In this document: piece after piece, positions 56,301 to 64,000 of the stretch
Position numbering within the stretch: the first letter of the stretch is position 1
Layout: the number at the start of each line of letters is the position of its first letter
Position numbers and translations under genes: made by a program
Origin: Rhodococcus sp. IEGM 1381
GTDB lineage: Bacteria; Actinomycetota; Actinomycetes; Mycobacteriales; Mycobacteriaceae
Reading direction: 5' to 3'
NCBI RefSeq assembly: GCF_030056795.1
Contig: NZ_JASHKQ010000001.1
Location: forward strand, 1,674,001-1,738,000
DNA length: 64,000 bases
Notes under the pieces: generated by a model
The model's database searches: none
Seen by the model: the letters and a program-made list of their open reading frames with translations, nothing else
What the model was told of the DNA's origin: nothing

Positions 56301-59300
56301 GACGTCTTCGAGTGCCGCACAGTCGCTGGACTGGTCGACCGAGCTCGGAACGCCGAAACAGCAAGCGCTGCAATAGAACCCAAGATCATTGCGCCGCTAC
56401 TGGACGCACAGGACCTGACCGAGTTGCGCACACTCGGTATCGATACCGAGCAGGCACGTCCGGCAACTCCGCTGCAGCAAGGGCTGGCATTCCAGTCGGT
56501 CGCTGCAGGAGACGGACTGGAGGAAATCTACGTCATCGCCACCGAGTTCGAGGTACGAGGCGAGCTACACATCGGAAGACTCGAGGACGCGCTCGACGCA
56601 TTGTCCGAGCGCCACCCGGCTCTGCGCTCACGCTTTCTCACCCTGAATTCCGGGATCACCGTCGCGGTCCGCGACACGGAACGAGTGCACGTGCGCAGGC
56701 ACACGGTCGAGGATCCGGCTTCTGCCGAGGCGCGCGCCCTGGTCGAGGAGGATCGACGCACCTTCGACATCGAGCACGGACCTCTCGTGCGAGTTCTGTT
56801 GCTGGACTGCGGGGAACAGCGACACCGCGTGGTGCTGACCGTGCACCATCTTCTCGTCGACGGGTGGTCGATGGGGACCGTCGGGACCGAGTTGTTCATG
56901 CTCTACCGTGGCCGGGATCTACCGGCTCCGGCGTCGTTCGACGACTATCTTCGATGGCTGTCGCGGCGGGACGGCTCGTCGATCGATGTATGGCGTCGAG
57001 CGCTCGGTGCCGACGTGGTGCCGACAATCCTGGCCCCGACCGCGTCGCCGTCCGAGGAGCGATCCGAGGCCCGAGAAATCGAGATGCGGTGGGCTGTGCA
57101 GGACACAGCACGCCTGACCGCCTCTGCTCGTCGTCGATCGGTGACGGTGAGCGAATTGATCAATGCGGCATGGGCCGTGGTGCTCTCGGCGTTCACCGAT
57201 TCCGGATCGGTGGTGTTCGGATCCACTGTGTCGGGACGCCCGACCGACCTGGACCGCGTCGGCGACATGGTCGGGCTGTTCATCAATACCATCCCGGTGC
57301 GCGTCGACATCGGGCCTGACGCCACCGTGTCGTCGGTTCTCGCGGGCCTCCGGGATTTCTCCGTCGCCGTGGCCGCACATCATCACGTCGGTCTCGCAGA
57401 CGTCCAGAAGGCCCTCGGAGTGGGAACGCTGTTCGACACCCTCGTGGTGTTCGAGAACTTCGCTGCCGCCGATACCTCCGGTGTCGATACCGAGGACTTC
57501 TCGGTCTCGGTCGCCGGGTTCCACACGGTGACGCACTACCCACTGACGTTGACGGTGTTTCCGGGCGAGGAACTGCGGTTGGTGGTGGAATATCGAAGCG
57601 ACGCAGTATCGGTCGAGCGTGCACGGGCGGTGGCGTCGGCCATGACGGCGGTGCTTCGGACGTTTGCCGAGGCGGGGGATCCACTCATTGCGTCGGTGCC
57701 CCTCGTGGACGAGGCAACGGCGCACCGGCTCACCGCCGAGCAGGCGGGCATCGCGCGCAGATATCCGTCCGAAACGTTGGTCGAACTCTTTTCCGAGCAG
57801 GTGGCGCTGCAGCCCGACGCGATCGCCGTTCAGGACGCCGCCACGGCATTGACGTTCGCCGAGTTGGACTGCTTGTCCAACAGAACGGCACGGTGGCTCA
57901 TCGATGCAGGCGTGGGTGCCGAGGACCTCGTGGCCGTCGTGGCCCCGCGCACGGTGATCACGATGGCGGCAATCCTCGGCGTGATGAAGTCCGGGGCCGC
58001 ATATCTGCCGATCGATCCGAACTGGCCGGCCGACCGCACCAGCCAGATTCTCGACGACGCACAGCCGGTGGTCACGGTGACCGCGGAATCCGTTGCATCG
58101 CTTGCTGCTTCAGCCACTGATTCGGTAGGCATCACCGATGCCGAACGGCGGGCACCGTTGCATCCCGACCACCCCGTGTATTCGATCTACACCTCGGGCA
58201 CGACAGGTGTGCCCAAGGGCGTTCTGGTCCCACACCGTGGCCTGACGAACCTGTACCACTCGCATCGCGAGAACGTGCACGAGCCGGCTGCCCGACGCGC
58301 GGGTAAGTCGACTCTGAACGTGGCGCACGCGTGGTCGATGGCCTTCGACGCGTCCTGGCAGCCGCAGCTGTGGCTGTTCGGCGGCCACACAGTGCATCTG
58401 ATCGATCCCGAGACAGTTCTCGATCCGGTGGAACTGACTGCACGGTTGACTGCGCTGTCGGCAGACTTCATCGAGGTCGTGCCGTCGTTGCTCGAGCAGA
58501 TGCTGAGATCGGGTTCGATCGACACACTCTCGACGGTCGGGGTCGGGGGAGAAGCGGTGTCCGCCGAGCTGTGGAATCGGTTGCGTAGCAGGCAGACACT
58601 GGTGGCGTACAACTTCTACGGGCCGACCGAAGCGACGGTCGATTCGGTGTACACCTCCACCGAACTGTCGAGTGATCCGGTGATAGGCCGGCCGGTGACC
58701 AACATGCAGGCCTATGTGCTGGACAGAAGTCTGCGACTGGTGCCGCCCGGCGTGTTCGGCGAGCTCTACCTCGCCGGGCCCGGCGTCGTGCGGGGATACC
58801 GGAATGCGCCGGGGCGCACGGCACACCGATTCGTTGCCGATCCCTTCGCGGCAGACGGGACGCGGCTGTACCGGACCGGGGACCTCGTCGCGTGGACCGA
58901 GAACGGCACACTGCGGTACGGGGGCCGCTCGGACGATCAGGTGAAAATTCGCGGTCACCGCGTCGAAGTGGGCGAGGTCGAGGTCCGGCTGCGCGAGTTC
59001 GACGCCGTGGCCGACGCGCGGGTGGTGGTGCGTGGATCCGAGAACGGGAATGCCGTGCTCGCCGGCTATGTGGTGGCGGAACAGGGACATTCGCTGGATC
59101 CGAATGTCGTTCGTGCTCGCCTGCGCGGTCTGCTGCCGTCGTACATGGTGCCGGCGTCGCTGACGGTGCTCGATGCGTTTCCCGTCCTACCGAACGGCAA
59201 GCTCGATGCTTCTGCATTGCCCGAACCCGAGCTCGCGACGCGCTCGGGGCGTCCCCCGAATTCCGATGCGGAGCGGCAGATCGCCGCGGCCGCAGCCGCG

Positions 59301-60911
59301 GTGTTGCACGTGACCGAGGTCGGTGCCGACGACGATTTCTTCGACCTGGGCGGAGACAGCATCATGGCGATGGAGCTGGCCGCGAGGCTCCGGTCGGCAG
59401 GCCTCACGGTGTCGCCGCGGCACATCGTGTCACTCCGAACACCGGAAGGCATTGCAGAAAAGCTCGTTTCGACAGGGTCGCAGCCAGAAGTCGTCACGAT
59501 CGATCCGTACGGAACCGTGCCGTTGACACCCATAGTGCGGTGGATGGACGCACTCGACGGGCCCATCGACGAGATCTCGCAGGCGGTGTTGCTGGAGGCT
59601 CCGGCGTCGCTCACCCAAGGCTCGCTGACGGAGCTGGTCTCGCTGTTGACCGACCGGCATCCGATTCTGAACTCGCGCTTCGAACGCAACCCTGGCTCCG
59701 AGTCGATCTTCACGGTGTTGCCGGACGGTGCCGACGTGCGTCCGTGGATTCGCATCTTCGATGTCGACGGACTGACCGAGTCCGAGTTGGCCGACCGTGT
59801 CGGTGTCGAATCACGAGCTGCGCGTGCCCGATTGAGCCCGGCCGACGCGAGGATGGTCGACATCGTGTGGCTGCGACACCGAACCGACCCCGAATCGTCC
59901 GGTGAGCTGCTGATCACGTTGCATCATCTCGTGGTCGACGGCGTGAGCTGGCGGATCTTGTTGCCCGATCTGGTCGCTCTGTGGAAGCAGACAGCCACCG
60001 AGCGAAGCCCGATCGGTCCGTCGATGCGGCAGTGGGCGCACGAGGTGCTCGCTCTCGCAACCGCACCTCGGGTTCTCGCCGACCTCGACTACTGGGCGAG
60101 CGTCGGCGACGGAGCGACATCGATCCCTCCGACGCGTCCGCTCGACCCGGCGGTCGATACGGGGGCCCGCGTGCGCACAGTCGACTTCGTGCTGCGGGAG
60201 GACGAGAGCGCGCACCTGTTGTCGGCCGCCACGGTTCGCCTCGGCGTCTCCGTCGAACACCTGTTGTTGGCCACATTCGCTGCTGCGACGGCGGAGTGGA
60301 TCGACAGCGCAGCAACGGGTCCGCAGTCGTTCGTCGTCGACGTGGAGGGGCACGGACGGTCGGGAATCGCCTCCGATCGTGTGGATGGTTCGTCGGTGGT
60401 CGGCTGGCTCACGGCAGTGTTCCCGCTGCGCATCACCGCGCAGAGTGGGGATCACCGCACACTGATCGCGCACGAGGCGAATCCCGCTGCTGCAGAAACT
60501 GTTCTGCATGAATTAGCAGAATCGGCCAAGGCGTCGAGGGAGTCCGTGCCGGGGGATGGATCCACCTACGGAATGCTGCGGTGGATGGGCGGCGAGGCCG
60601 AAGACGTGCTGCATGGAAGTCTGGATGCAGCAATCGAATTCAACTACCTCGGTCGTTTCGATGCGGCGGCCGGCGGGCCGTTCGGTGCCAGCCGGTTACG
60701 CAGCAGTCTCGATTCGACCCCCGGTGTGAACACCCCCTGCAGCTATGCGCTGATCGTGGACAGCTACATCCACGACGAGCATGGCTCGTCGGTACTGGGG
60801 GTGACGATGACCTGGCCCGAGGAGGTGCTCGACAGAGTCGAGGAACTCGCGAAGCTCTGGCATGAGGCGTTGTCGGCAACGCGTCGAATTCTCGACACCG
60901 CGACAAGCTAG
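53316..60911 (+). CDS. NRPS: C-A-PCP-C-A-PCP-E, two modules with terminal epimerase
   Basis: 2531 residues from GTG 53316, directly after the previous stop. Module 1: C with intact HH in ITYHHALMDGWS (about 143); A with LVYTSGSTGMPKGVLGTR, SFIDGATELLTGIL and NSYGSSEVAGDV, pocket aligning as I-D-T-G-I-S-S-G-D-K (Asp shifted from 235 to 236); [15 protein letters not shown] (about 972). Module 2: C with VHHLLVDGWSMG (about 1175); A with YTSGTTGVPKGVLVPHRG, pocket D-A-Q-E-G-G-F-V-D-K, whose E278 suggests a basic residue; PCP FFDLGGDSIMAM (about 2012). The final about 450 residues are an epimerization domain (LHHLVVDGVSWR, VEGHGRSG, EFNYLGRFD). There is no thioesterase or reductase, so chain release must come from elsewhere. 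Confidence 0.92.
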   Translation: MTNTTAETAATPQSKIAAVLPLTALQVGMYLQSSLAAAKLDPYLSQTVLDLAAPVRVDRLTRALEHLLERHPNIKALLRQRRNGDLVWVVPRASTPELTAVEGDWNDHLGRDRAAAFAFFDGPLIRFAYSTGPRPPRVLITYHHALMDGWSEAIFVRELIALYEGGESAALPPAPDYRNYLAWTAGQDRDAARAHWADHLDGFERPTLIAGDAPQSNSCSRIDLDIDEALARRVANYARSRGATTNVVVQVAWASMLAARTGAGDVAFGMAASLRPFDLDGAEAMVGLLLNTVPVRIRFGTSESVADVVDRLQTDHLDLEEHRFLGLSEIAGTVGCSELFDTIVVYQNYPALPSEASAVVDEVTVLGAHMSFPMALIVGPDPALWAFVLHDDAAVDHRSATLCAEAFVEMLVRMTSRPDVDVPQLLSAPDGQGYSVGPDRAAPTLEMALADRFAQSSESIALTVGDVAITYAELRSRVAEVSTRLRSWGIGTESRVAISLGRGIDMVAALLATLDVGAVFVPIDIRYPRERIDYVLADSRHDILLVDDATPTALTALETAKRIDSSSTTEVVEEPFARSIPGDCGAYLVYTSGSTGMPKGVLGTRSALANRLHWATLYWGGPTSRIAKSSLSFIDGATELLTGILAGQRLVLAQDHEYADARALVELVVRSGAEQITAVGSLTAAFATTSPQECCSLTSWILSGEPLTGNTIDAIRRATPDASVHNSYGSSEVAGDVAVHRVAGDPAVIGTAVDNTVLGVLDDRLLPLRTGIGGELYVSGVQLARGYFGRPAETAARFVADPGGDGGRMYRTGDRARILDDGALEFLGRADRQVKVRGHRVELGEVENLTVDIESVDACAVVAVTDHAGATVLVAYATPGSVDTAAVRDVLRGRVPEYLVPAFWVAIDRLPSTPNGKTDRVALTQRGIPENGPSRSRAAATDDERCLVDLFADATRVGAESIGVDDDFFALGGDSITAITMVHHARGAGLVITTADVFECRTVAGLVDRARNAETASAAIEPKIIAPLLDAQDLTELRTLGIDTEQARPATPLQQGLAFQSVAAGDGLEEIYVIATEFEVRGELHIGRLEDALDALSERHPALRSRFLTLNSGITVAVRDTERVHVRRHTVEDPASAEARALVEEDRRTFDIEHGPLVRVLLLDCGEQRHRVVLTVHHLLVDGWSMGTVGTELFMLYRGRDLPAPASFDDYLRWLSRRDGSSIDVWRRALGADVVPTILAPTASPSEERSEAREIEMRWAVQDTARLTASARRRSVTVSELINAAWAVVLSAFTDSGSVVFGSTVSGRPTDLDRVGDMVGLFINTIPVRVDIGPDATVSSVLAGLRDFSVAVAAHHHVGLADVQKALGVGTLFDTLVVFENFAAADTSGVDTEDFSVSVAGFHTVTHYPLTLTVFPGEELRLVVEYRSDAVSVERARAVASAMTAVLRTFAEAGDPLIASVPLVDEATAHRLTAEQAGIARRYPSETLVELFSEQVALQPDAIAVQDAATALTFAELDCLSNRTARWLIDAGVGAEDLVAVVAPRTVITMAAILGVMKSGAAYLPIDPNWPADRTSQILDDAQPVVTVTAESVASLAASATDSVGITDAERRAPLHPDHPVYSIYTSGTTGVPKGVLVPHRGLTNLYHSHRENVHEPAARRAGKSTLNVAHAWSMAFDASWQPQLWLFGGHTVHLIDPETVLDPVELTARLTALSADFIEVVPSLLEQMLRSGSIDTLSTVGVGGEAVSAELWNRLRSRQTLVAYNFYGPTEATVDSVYTSTELSSDPVIGRPVTNMQAYVLDRSLRLVPPGVFGELYLAGPGVVRGYRNAPGRTAHRFVADPFAADGTRLYRTGDLVAWTENGTLRYGGRSDDQVKIRGHRVEVGEVEVRLREFDAVADARVVVRGSENGNAVLAGYVVAEQGHSLDPNVVRARLRGLLPSYMVPASLTVLDAFPVLPNGKLDASALPEPELATRSGRPPNSDAERQIAAAAAAVLHVTEVGADDDFFDLGGDSIMAMELAARLRSAGLTVSPRHIVSLRTPEGIAEKLVSTGSQPEVVTIDPYGTVPLTPIVRWMDALDGPIDEISQAVLLEAPASLTQGSLTELVSLLTDRHPILNSRFERNPGSESIFTVLPDGADVRPWIRIFDVDGLTESELADRVGVESRAARARLSPADARMVDIVWLRHRTDPESSGELLITLHHLVVDGVSWRILLPDLVALWKQTATERSPIGPSMRQWAHEVLALATAPRVLADLDYWASVGDGATSIPPTRPLDPAVDTGARVRTVDFVLREDESAHLLSAATVRLGVSVEHLLLATFAAATAEWIDSAATGPQSFVVDVEGHGRSGIASDRVDGSSVVGWLTAVFPLRITAQSGDHRTLIAHEANPAAAETVLHELAESAKASRESVPGDGSTYGMLRWMGGEAEDVLHGSLDAAIEFNYLGRFDAAAGGPFGASRLRSSLDSTPGVNTPCSYALIVDSYIHDEHGSSVLGVTMTWPEEVLDRVEELAKLWHEALSATRRILDTATS

Positions 60912-60930
60912 TGAGGCAAGCATTACCTCA
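60912..60930 (+). promoter_or_regulatory. IdeR/DtxR-like iron box before the siderophore receptor gene
   Basis: TGAGGCAAGCATTACCTCA has perfect TGAGG/CCTCA ends and agrees with the IdeR consensus at about 15 of 19 positions when W/S positions are allowed. It begins one base after the NRPS stop and 84 bases before the receptor start, indicating a second iron-repressed promoter for uptake. Confidence 0.65.
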
Positions 60931-61013
60931 TTAGTGTTACCTTGTCAGTCGCCTCACCCGGTCGGGTGTGGGACGCCGTAGTGCGTGGTCGAGTCGAGAG
61001 GTACCGAGCAACG

Positions 61014-62084
61014 ATGAAGGTTCGTACGAAGTGGATGAGGAGCGCCGCGTCGATTGCGCTCGCCGGAGGGCTCACCATCGCTCTCGCCGCCGGCTGCAGC
61101 AGTACCGAGGAAGCGCCTGCAACCGAGTCCACCACCGCCGCGCAGGAATCTGCATTTCCGGTCACCATCGATTCCGCACTCGGATCCGCGACCATTCCCG
61201 AGGCTCCGAAGCGGATCGCCACCTGGGGTTGGTCCAACCAGGACGCCATTCTCGCCCTCGGTGTCGTGCCCGTCGCCATGCCGACCTTCGACGGCGCACA
61301 GTACGGAGCGGACGACCGCGGCATCTTGCAGTGGGACGCCACGGCGCTCGCCGACCTCGGCGGCGAGACCCCCACGCTGCTCTCCGGCGACGGAACCGGA
61401 GCGGTACCCGTCGAGCAGTTCGCCGCTGCCGCCCCCGATCTGATCTTCGCCCCGTACTCGGGATTGACCCAGGACGAGTTCGACAAGCTCTCCGACATCG
61501 CACCGGTCGTCGCGTACCCGGACGAGCAGTGGACGACATCCTGGGAAGACCAGCTCACCATCGCGGGCAAGGCCCTCGGCAAGGAGAAGGAGGCCGCAGA
61601 TCTGGTGGCCGGAGTCGAGAGCTCCATCTCCGACGCGGCCGCGAAGTACCCGGCGCTGCAGGGCAAGACGGTCACGATCGCGCTTCCCAACGCGCCCGGC
61701 ACGTTCGCCGTCAGCAAGGACGACGACGTCCGTGTCGAGTTCCTCGAACAGCTCGGGCTGGTGAACGAACCCACCATCCAAGAGGCCGACCCGGCCAAGG
61801 ATCCCGAGGCCGTGTACTTCGAGCTCAGTCTCGAGCAGGCCTCTCTGCTGACGTCGGATGTGTTGTTCGTCGTCGCCTACGACAAGGAATCGCTCGGCGG
61901 CTTCCTGGTCGAACCGGCTGTGGCCTCGCAGCCCGTGCTGGCGCAGGGTCGTACCGCGTCGACCGAAAGTCTCAGTGCCGACAAGAACTTCGCGTTCGGT
62001 GGTCTGACGGTGCTGACCATTCCGTACATCCTCGACGACGTGGCATCGGCGCTGAACACCGCCGCCGAGAACGTCCAGGGCTGA
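61014..62084 (+). CDS. Fe-siderophore ABC transporter substrate-binding lipoprotein
   Basis: 356 residues from ATG 61014; the frame back to 60942 would overlap promoter sequence. Basic start, hydrophobic core and lipobox ALAAGCSS, then a Glu/Thr/Ala spacer. FepB/FhuD-type (class III) fold: FPVTIDSALGSATIPEAPKR, IATWGWSNQDAILALGVVPV, APDLIFAPYSGLTQDEFDKL, IAPVVAYPDEQWTTSWEDQL and a long helix joining lobes. Should capture the ferric complex of the siderophore made here. No permease or ATPase gene is adjacent in the window. Confidence 0.93.
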   Translation: MKVRTKWMRSAASIALAGGLTIALAAGCSSTEEAPATESTTAAQESAFPVTIDSALGSATIPEAPKRIATWGWSNQDAILALGVVPVAMPTFDGAQYGADDRGILQWDATALADLGGETPTLLSGDGTGAVPVEQFAAAAPDLIFAPYSGLTQDEFDKLSDIAPVVAYPDEQWTTSWEDQLTIAGKALGKEKEAADLVAGVESSISDAAAKYPALQGKTVTIALPNAPGTFAVSKDDDVRVEFLEQLGLVNEPTIQEADPAKDPEAVYFELSLEQASLLTSDVLFVVAYDKESLGGFLVEPAVASQPVLAQGRTASTESLSADKNFAFGGLTVLTIPYILDDVASALNTAAENVQG

Positions 62085-62147
62085 TCCGAGCGCAGGCCCA
62101 CCCGACGCACCACACATCTGCATTTTCGCGAAGGAGCGTGTTTCACC

Positions 62148-64000
62148 GTGGCAAGGTCTCATCGACTTCAGGTCGTCTTTCCCGAAGTCATCCGAACGGC
62201 CTCGGTGATCGAGACACGGCAACTCAGTTCGGGAATGCGCAGGATCGTGTTGGGTGGGCCGCAGCTGCGGGACTTCTCGCGAGACGGATTCGACTTTCCG
62301 GCGCTGCGTAGCGAGGGATTCGACGACTTCGTCCGCTTGTTCTTCCCGCTCGACGACCACGGCACGATGGCTCTACCGGTGCAACACGAGCGCACGGTGG
62401 AGTGGCCGCGGGAGCCGCGGCCGCTGACTCGCAACTACACCGTGCGCAGCGTCGATGCCGAGACTGCCGAACTGACTCTCGATTTCGTCACCCACGACAC
62501 CGGGATCGCGTCGACGTGGGGGCGTCGCTGCGCCGTGGGTGATTCCATCCCACTGCTCGGTCCGGTGCGCTCGGGTCACGCACCCGCCGAGGTGGATTGG
62601 GTGCTGCTCGTCGGCGACGAGACCGCGTTGCCGGCCATCGCGCGCTATCTCGACGAAGCCGGAGCCGGTGAGCGAATCCGGGTCGTCGTCGAGGTGGCCG
62701 ACGCCGAGCGAGAACTACCGCTGCCGACGGCCGCCGACGCCGAGATCACCTGGGTCCACCGCGACGGCGCGGTTGCAGGCACCGGAGACCTGCTGGAAAC
62801 AGCCGTGCGTAGTGCGCCCTGGTGGGAGGGAACCGTGTTCGCCTGGGTAGCAGGCGAATCCACAACACTCAAAGGAATCAGGCGATACCTGCGCGAGGAT
62901 CGCGCCATGCCGCCGGAGATGGTCGAGGTCACCGGCTACTGGCGTCGCGCAGAGGTTCTCACCCGCGCGGACGATCCGGAAGTTCCCGATCTGAACGCCA
63001 GCGAATCCGAGCCGTTCGACAGGCTCGCCGAACGAGCGGAGATGTTCTCCCCCTTCGCGATCAGGGCCGCCAACACGTTGCGCATCCCGTTGCATGTCTC
63101 CCGCGGCATACGCACCGTCGACGAACTGGCCACGGCCACGGGCACCGATACGCGAGCCTTGGCAAAATTCGTCCGCTACCTGCGGGCCGTCGACGTGCTC
63201 ACCGAGGATTCGGACGGTGGTGTGATCCTGGCCGATATCGGTGAAGCCATGCTCGGTGACGACTGGATTTCGCACTGGCTGGATTTCGACGGCATCGAGG
63301 CGCGAGTGGAATTGTCCATCACCGGACTCGTCGAGAGCCTGCGCACCGGCGCTGCCAGCGCGAGCCTGCTGACCGGCAAGACGTTGAGCGAGGACCTCGC
63401 CGGCTCGCCTCGGCTGACGGAATTGCACCACAACCACATTGCAGACGAGGCTGCATTCCTGGGTCCTGCTCTGGTACAGGATTATTCGTTCGACGGCGTG
63501 GCGACGTTGGCGGTGACCGGTGCCGCATCCGGGGTGGTGCTCGGCTCGATCCTGACCGGGCACGACGCGATGTCGGCAACCGTTCTCGGATTACCCAGCG
63601 AACTCGACCTCGTCCGACGCGATCTGCAGAAGTGGCCGGAACTGCACGGACAGGTGACCGAATGCGCTCAGAGTGTCGTGTCCGAACCGCGCACCAACCC
63701 CACGGGTGGGTTCGACGCATACCTGTTGCTCGAGGTCACCGGCCACTACAGCGACGACGATCTGGCGTTGCTGCTGGCGAGCGCGGCAGGAGGCCTGTCC
63801 GAGAGCGGGAAACTGATTGTGGTGGAACGCCTGTCGGACGATGGAGCGATCAACGAGGATCAGGCCGAGTTCGATCTGTTGATGCTCTGTATGCATGGCA
63901 GTGGAGTGCGAACCAGAGCCGAGTTCGAAGCGGTCGCAACCGCAGCAGGCCTGGCGGTGACCGCGTCTCGTCTCGTCGGTTGGGGTATCGCGGTCCTCGA
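62148..64000 (+). CDS. Siderophore-interacting flavoreductase fused to a methyltransferase-like domain (3' end outside window)
   Basis: The frame starts at GTG 62148 (AAGGAG 11 bases upstream) and has no stop to base 64000, at least 617 residues. Residues 1-275 are a SIP/ViuB-type FAD ferric-siderophore reductase: RSHRLQVVFPEVIRTASVIE at the start, GFDDFVRLFFPLDDHG, RNYTVRSVDAETAELTLDFV, then the NAD(P)H lobe WVLLVGDETALPAIARYLDE and FAWVAGESTTLKGIRRYLRE ending TGYWRRAE. From about 290 an O-methyltransferase-like unit begins (MFSPFAIRAANTLRIPLHVS winged dimerisation domain, FDAYLLLEVTGHYSDDDLAL, GKLIVVERLSDDGAINEDQA). The SAM glycine loop is poor (VTGAASGVVLGS), so methyl transfer is uncertain. 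The end is probably only a few codons beyond the window. Confidence 0.88.
   Translation, partial: MARSHRLQVVFPEVIRTASVIETRQLSSGMRRIVLGGPQLRDFSRDGFDFPALRSEGFDDFVRLFFPLDDHGTMALPVQHERTVEWPREPRPLTRNYTVRSVDAETAELTLDFVTHDTGIASTWGRRCAVGDSIPLLGPVRSGHAPAEVDWVLLVGDETALPAIARYLDEAGAGERIRVVVEVADAERELPLPTAADAEITWVHRDGAVAGTGDLLETAVRSAPWWEGTVFAWVAGESTTLKGIRRYLREDRAMPPEMVEVTGYWRRAEVLTRADDPEVPDLNASESEPFDRLAERAEMFSPFAIRAANTLRIPLHVSRGIRTVDELATATGTDTRALAKFVRYLRAVDVLTEDSDGGVILADIGEAMLGDDWISHWLDFDGIEARVELSITGLVESLRTGAASASLLTGKTLSEDLAGSPRLTELHHNHIADEAAFLGPALVQDYSFDGVATLAVTGAASGVVLGSILTGHDAMSATVLGLPSELDLVRRDLQKWPELHGQVTECAQSVVSEPRTNPTGGFDAYLLLEVTGHYSDDDLALLLASAAGGLSESGKLIVVERLSDDGAINEDQAEFDLLMLCMHGSGVRTRAEFEAVATAAGLAVTASRLVGWGIAVL

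Overview
The window is high-GC actinobacterial DNA. Codon usage, frequent GTG starts, tightly overlapping ATGA/GTGA gene junctions, a proline-catabolic pruAB/pruC set, an MmpL-type transporter and IdeR-like iron boxes all point to Mycobacteriales, most likely Rhodococcus sensu lato. This assignment rests on gene content only; no rRNA, tRNA, CRISPR array or insertion sequence was found.

Left part (1-14.7 kb): the tail of a universal stress protein; a translationally coupled pair of CNNM/CorC membrane proteins; a small exported protein; an HxlR regulator divergent from an NAD(P)-binding reductase; an FKBP lipoprotein; a lipocalin translationally coupled to an MmpL/RND transporter that is divergent from its probable MarR regulator; a STAS-domain protein; and the proline catabolic pair pruA-pruB divergent from a PucR-type regulator (pruC).

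Middle part (14.7-44.6 kb): a ChvE/GguAB-like sugar ABC operon ending in its own LacI regulator, with two LacI-type operators upstream; a protein built on thirteen exact decapeptide repeats; a SugE/Gdx small multidrug transporter; an OmpR-type two-component system; an AbrB-family membrane protein; a CitMHS citrate transporter with a stress protein and a divergent CitA/CitB-type two-component system; an MFS exporter with an HxlR regulator; a GT2-GtrA and GT39 glycosyltransferase pair; purD and purB; a DUF559 nuclease-like gene between near-identical short direct repeats; an aminotransferase; threonine aldolase; a FrnE-type DsbA protein with a coupled 35-residue protein; a HAD phosphatase; a frameshifted kinase-like gene; and two HIT proteins.

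Right part (44.6-64 kb): a siderophore biosynthesis and uptake locus, running off the right edge. An IdeR-like box precedes three NRPS genes and a stand-alone aryl-AMP ligase. The ligase carries the residues that distinguish salicylate from 2,3-dihydroxybenzoate activation. The line reads ArCP-Cy-A-PCP / C*-A-PCP / C-A-PCP-C-A-PCP-E. The second A domain aligns to the N-hydroxyornithine code DMENLGLINK, so the predicted product is a salicyl-azoline/hydroxamate mixed siderophore. A second IdeR-like box precedes an Fe-siderophore binding lipoprotein, followed by an unusual fusion of a siderophore-interacting flavoreductase with a methyltransferase-like domain. Oddities are a degenerate condensation active site, a non-canonical adenylation pocket and a terminal epimerase without a thioesterase. 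Salicylate synthase, ornithine hydroxylase, MbtH protein and permeases are not in the window and may lie to the right.
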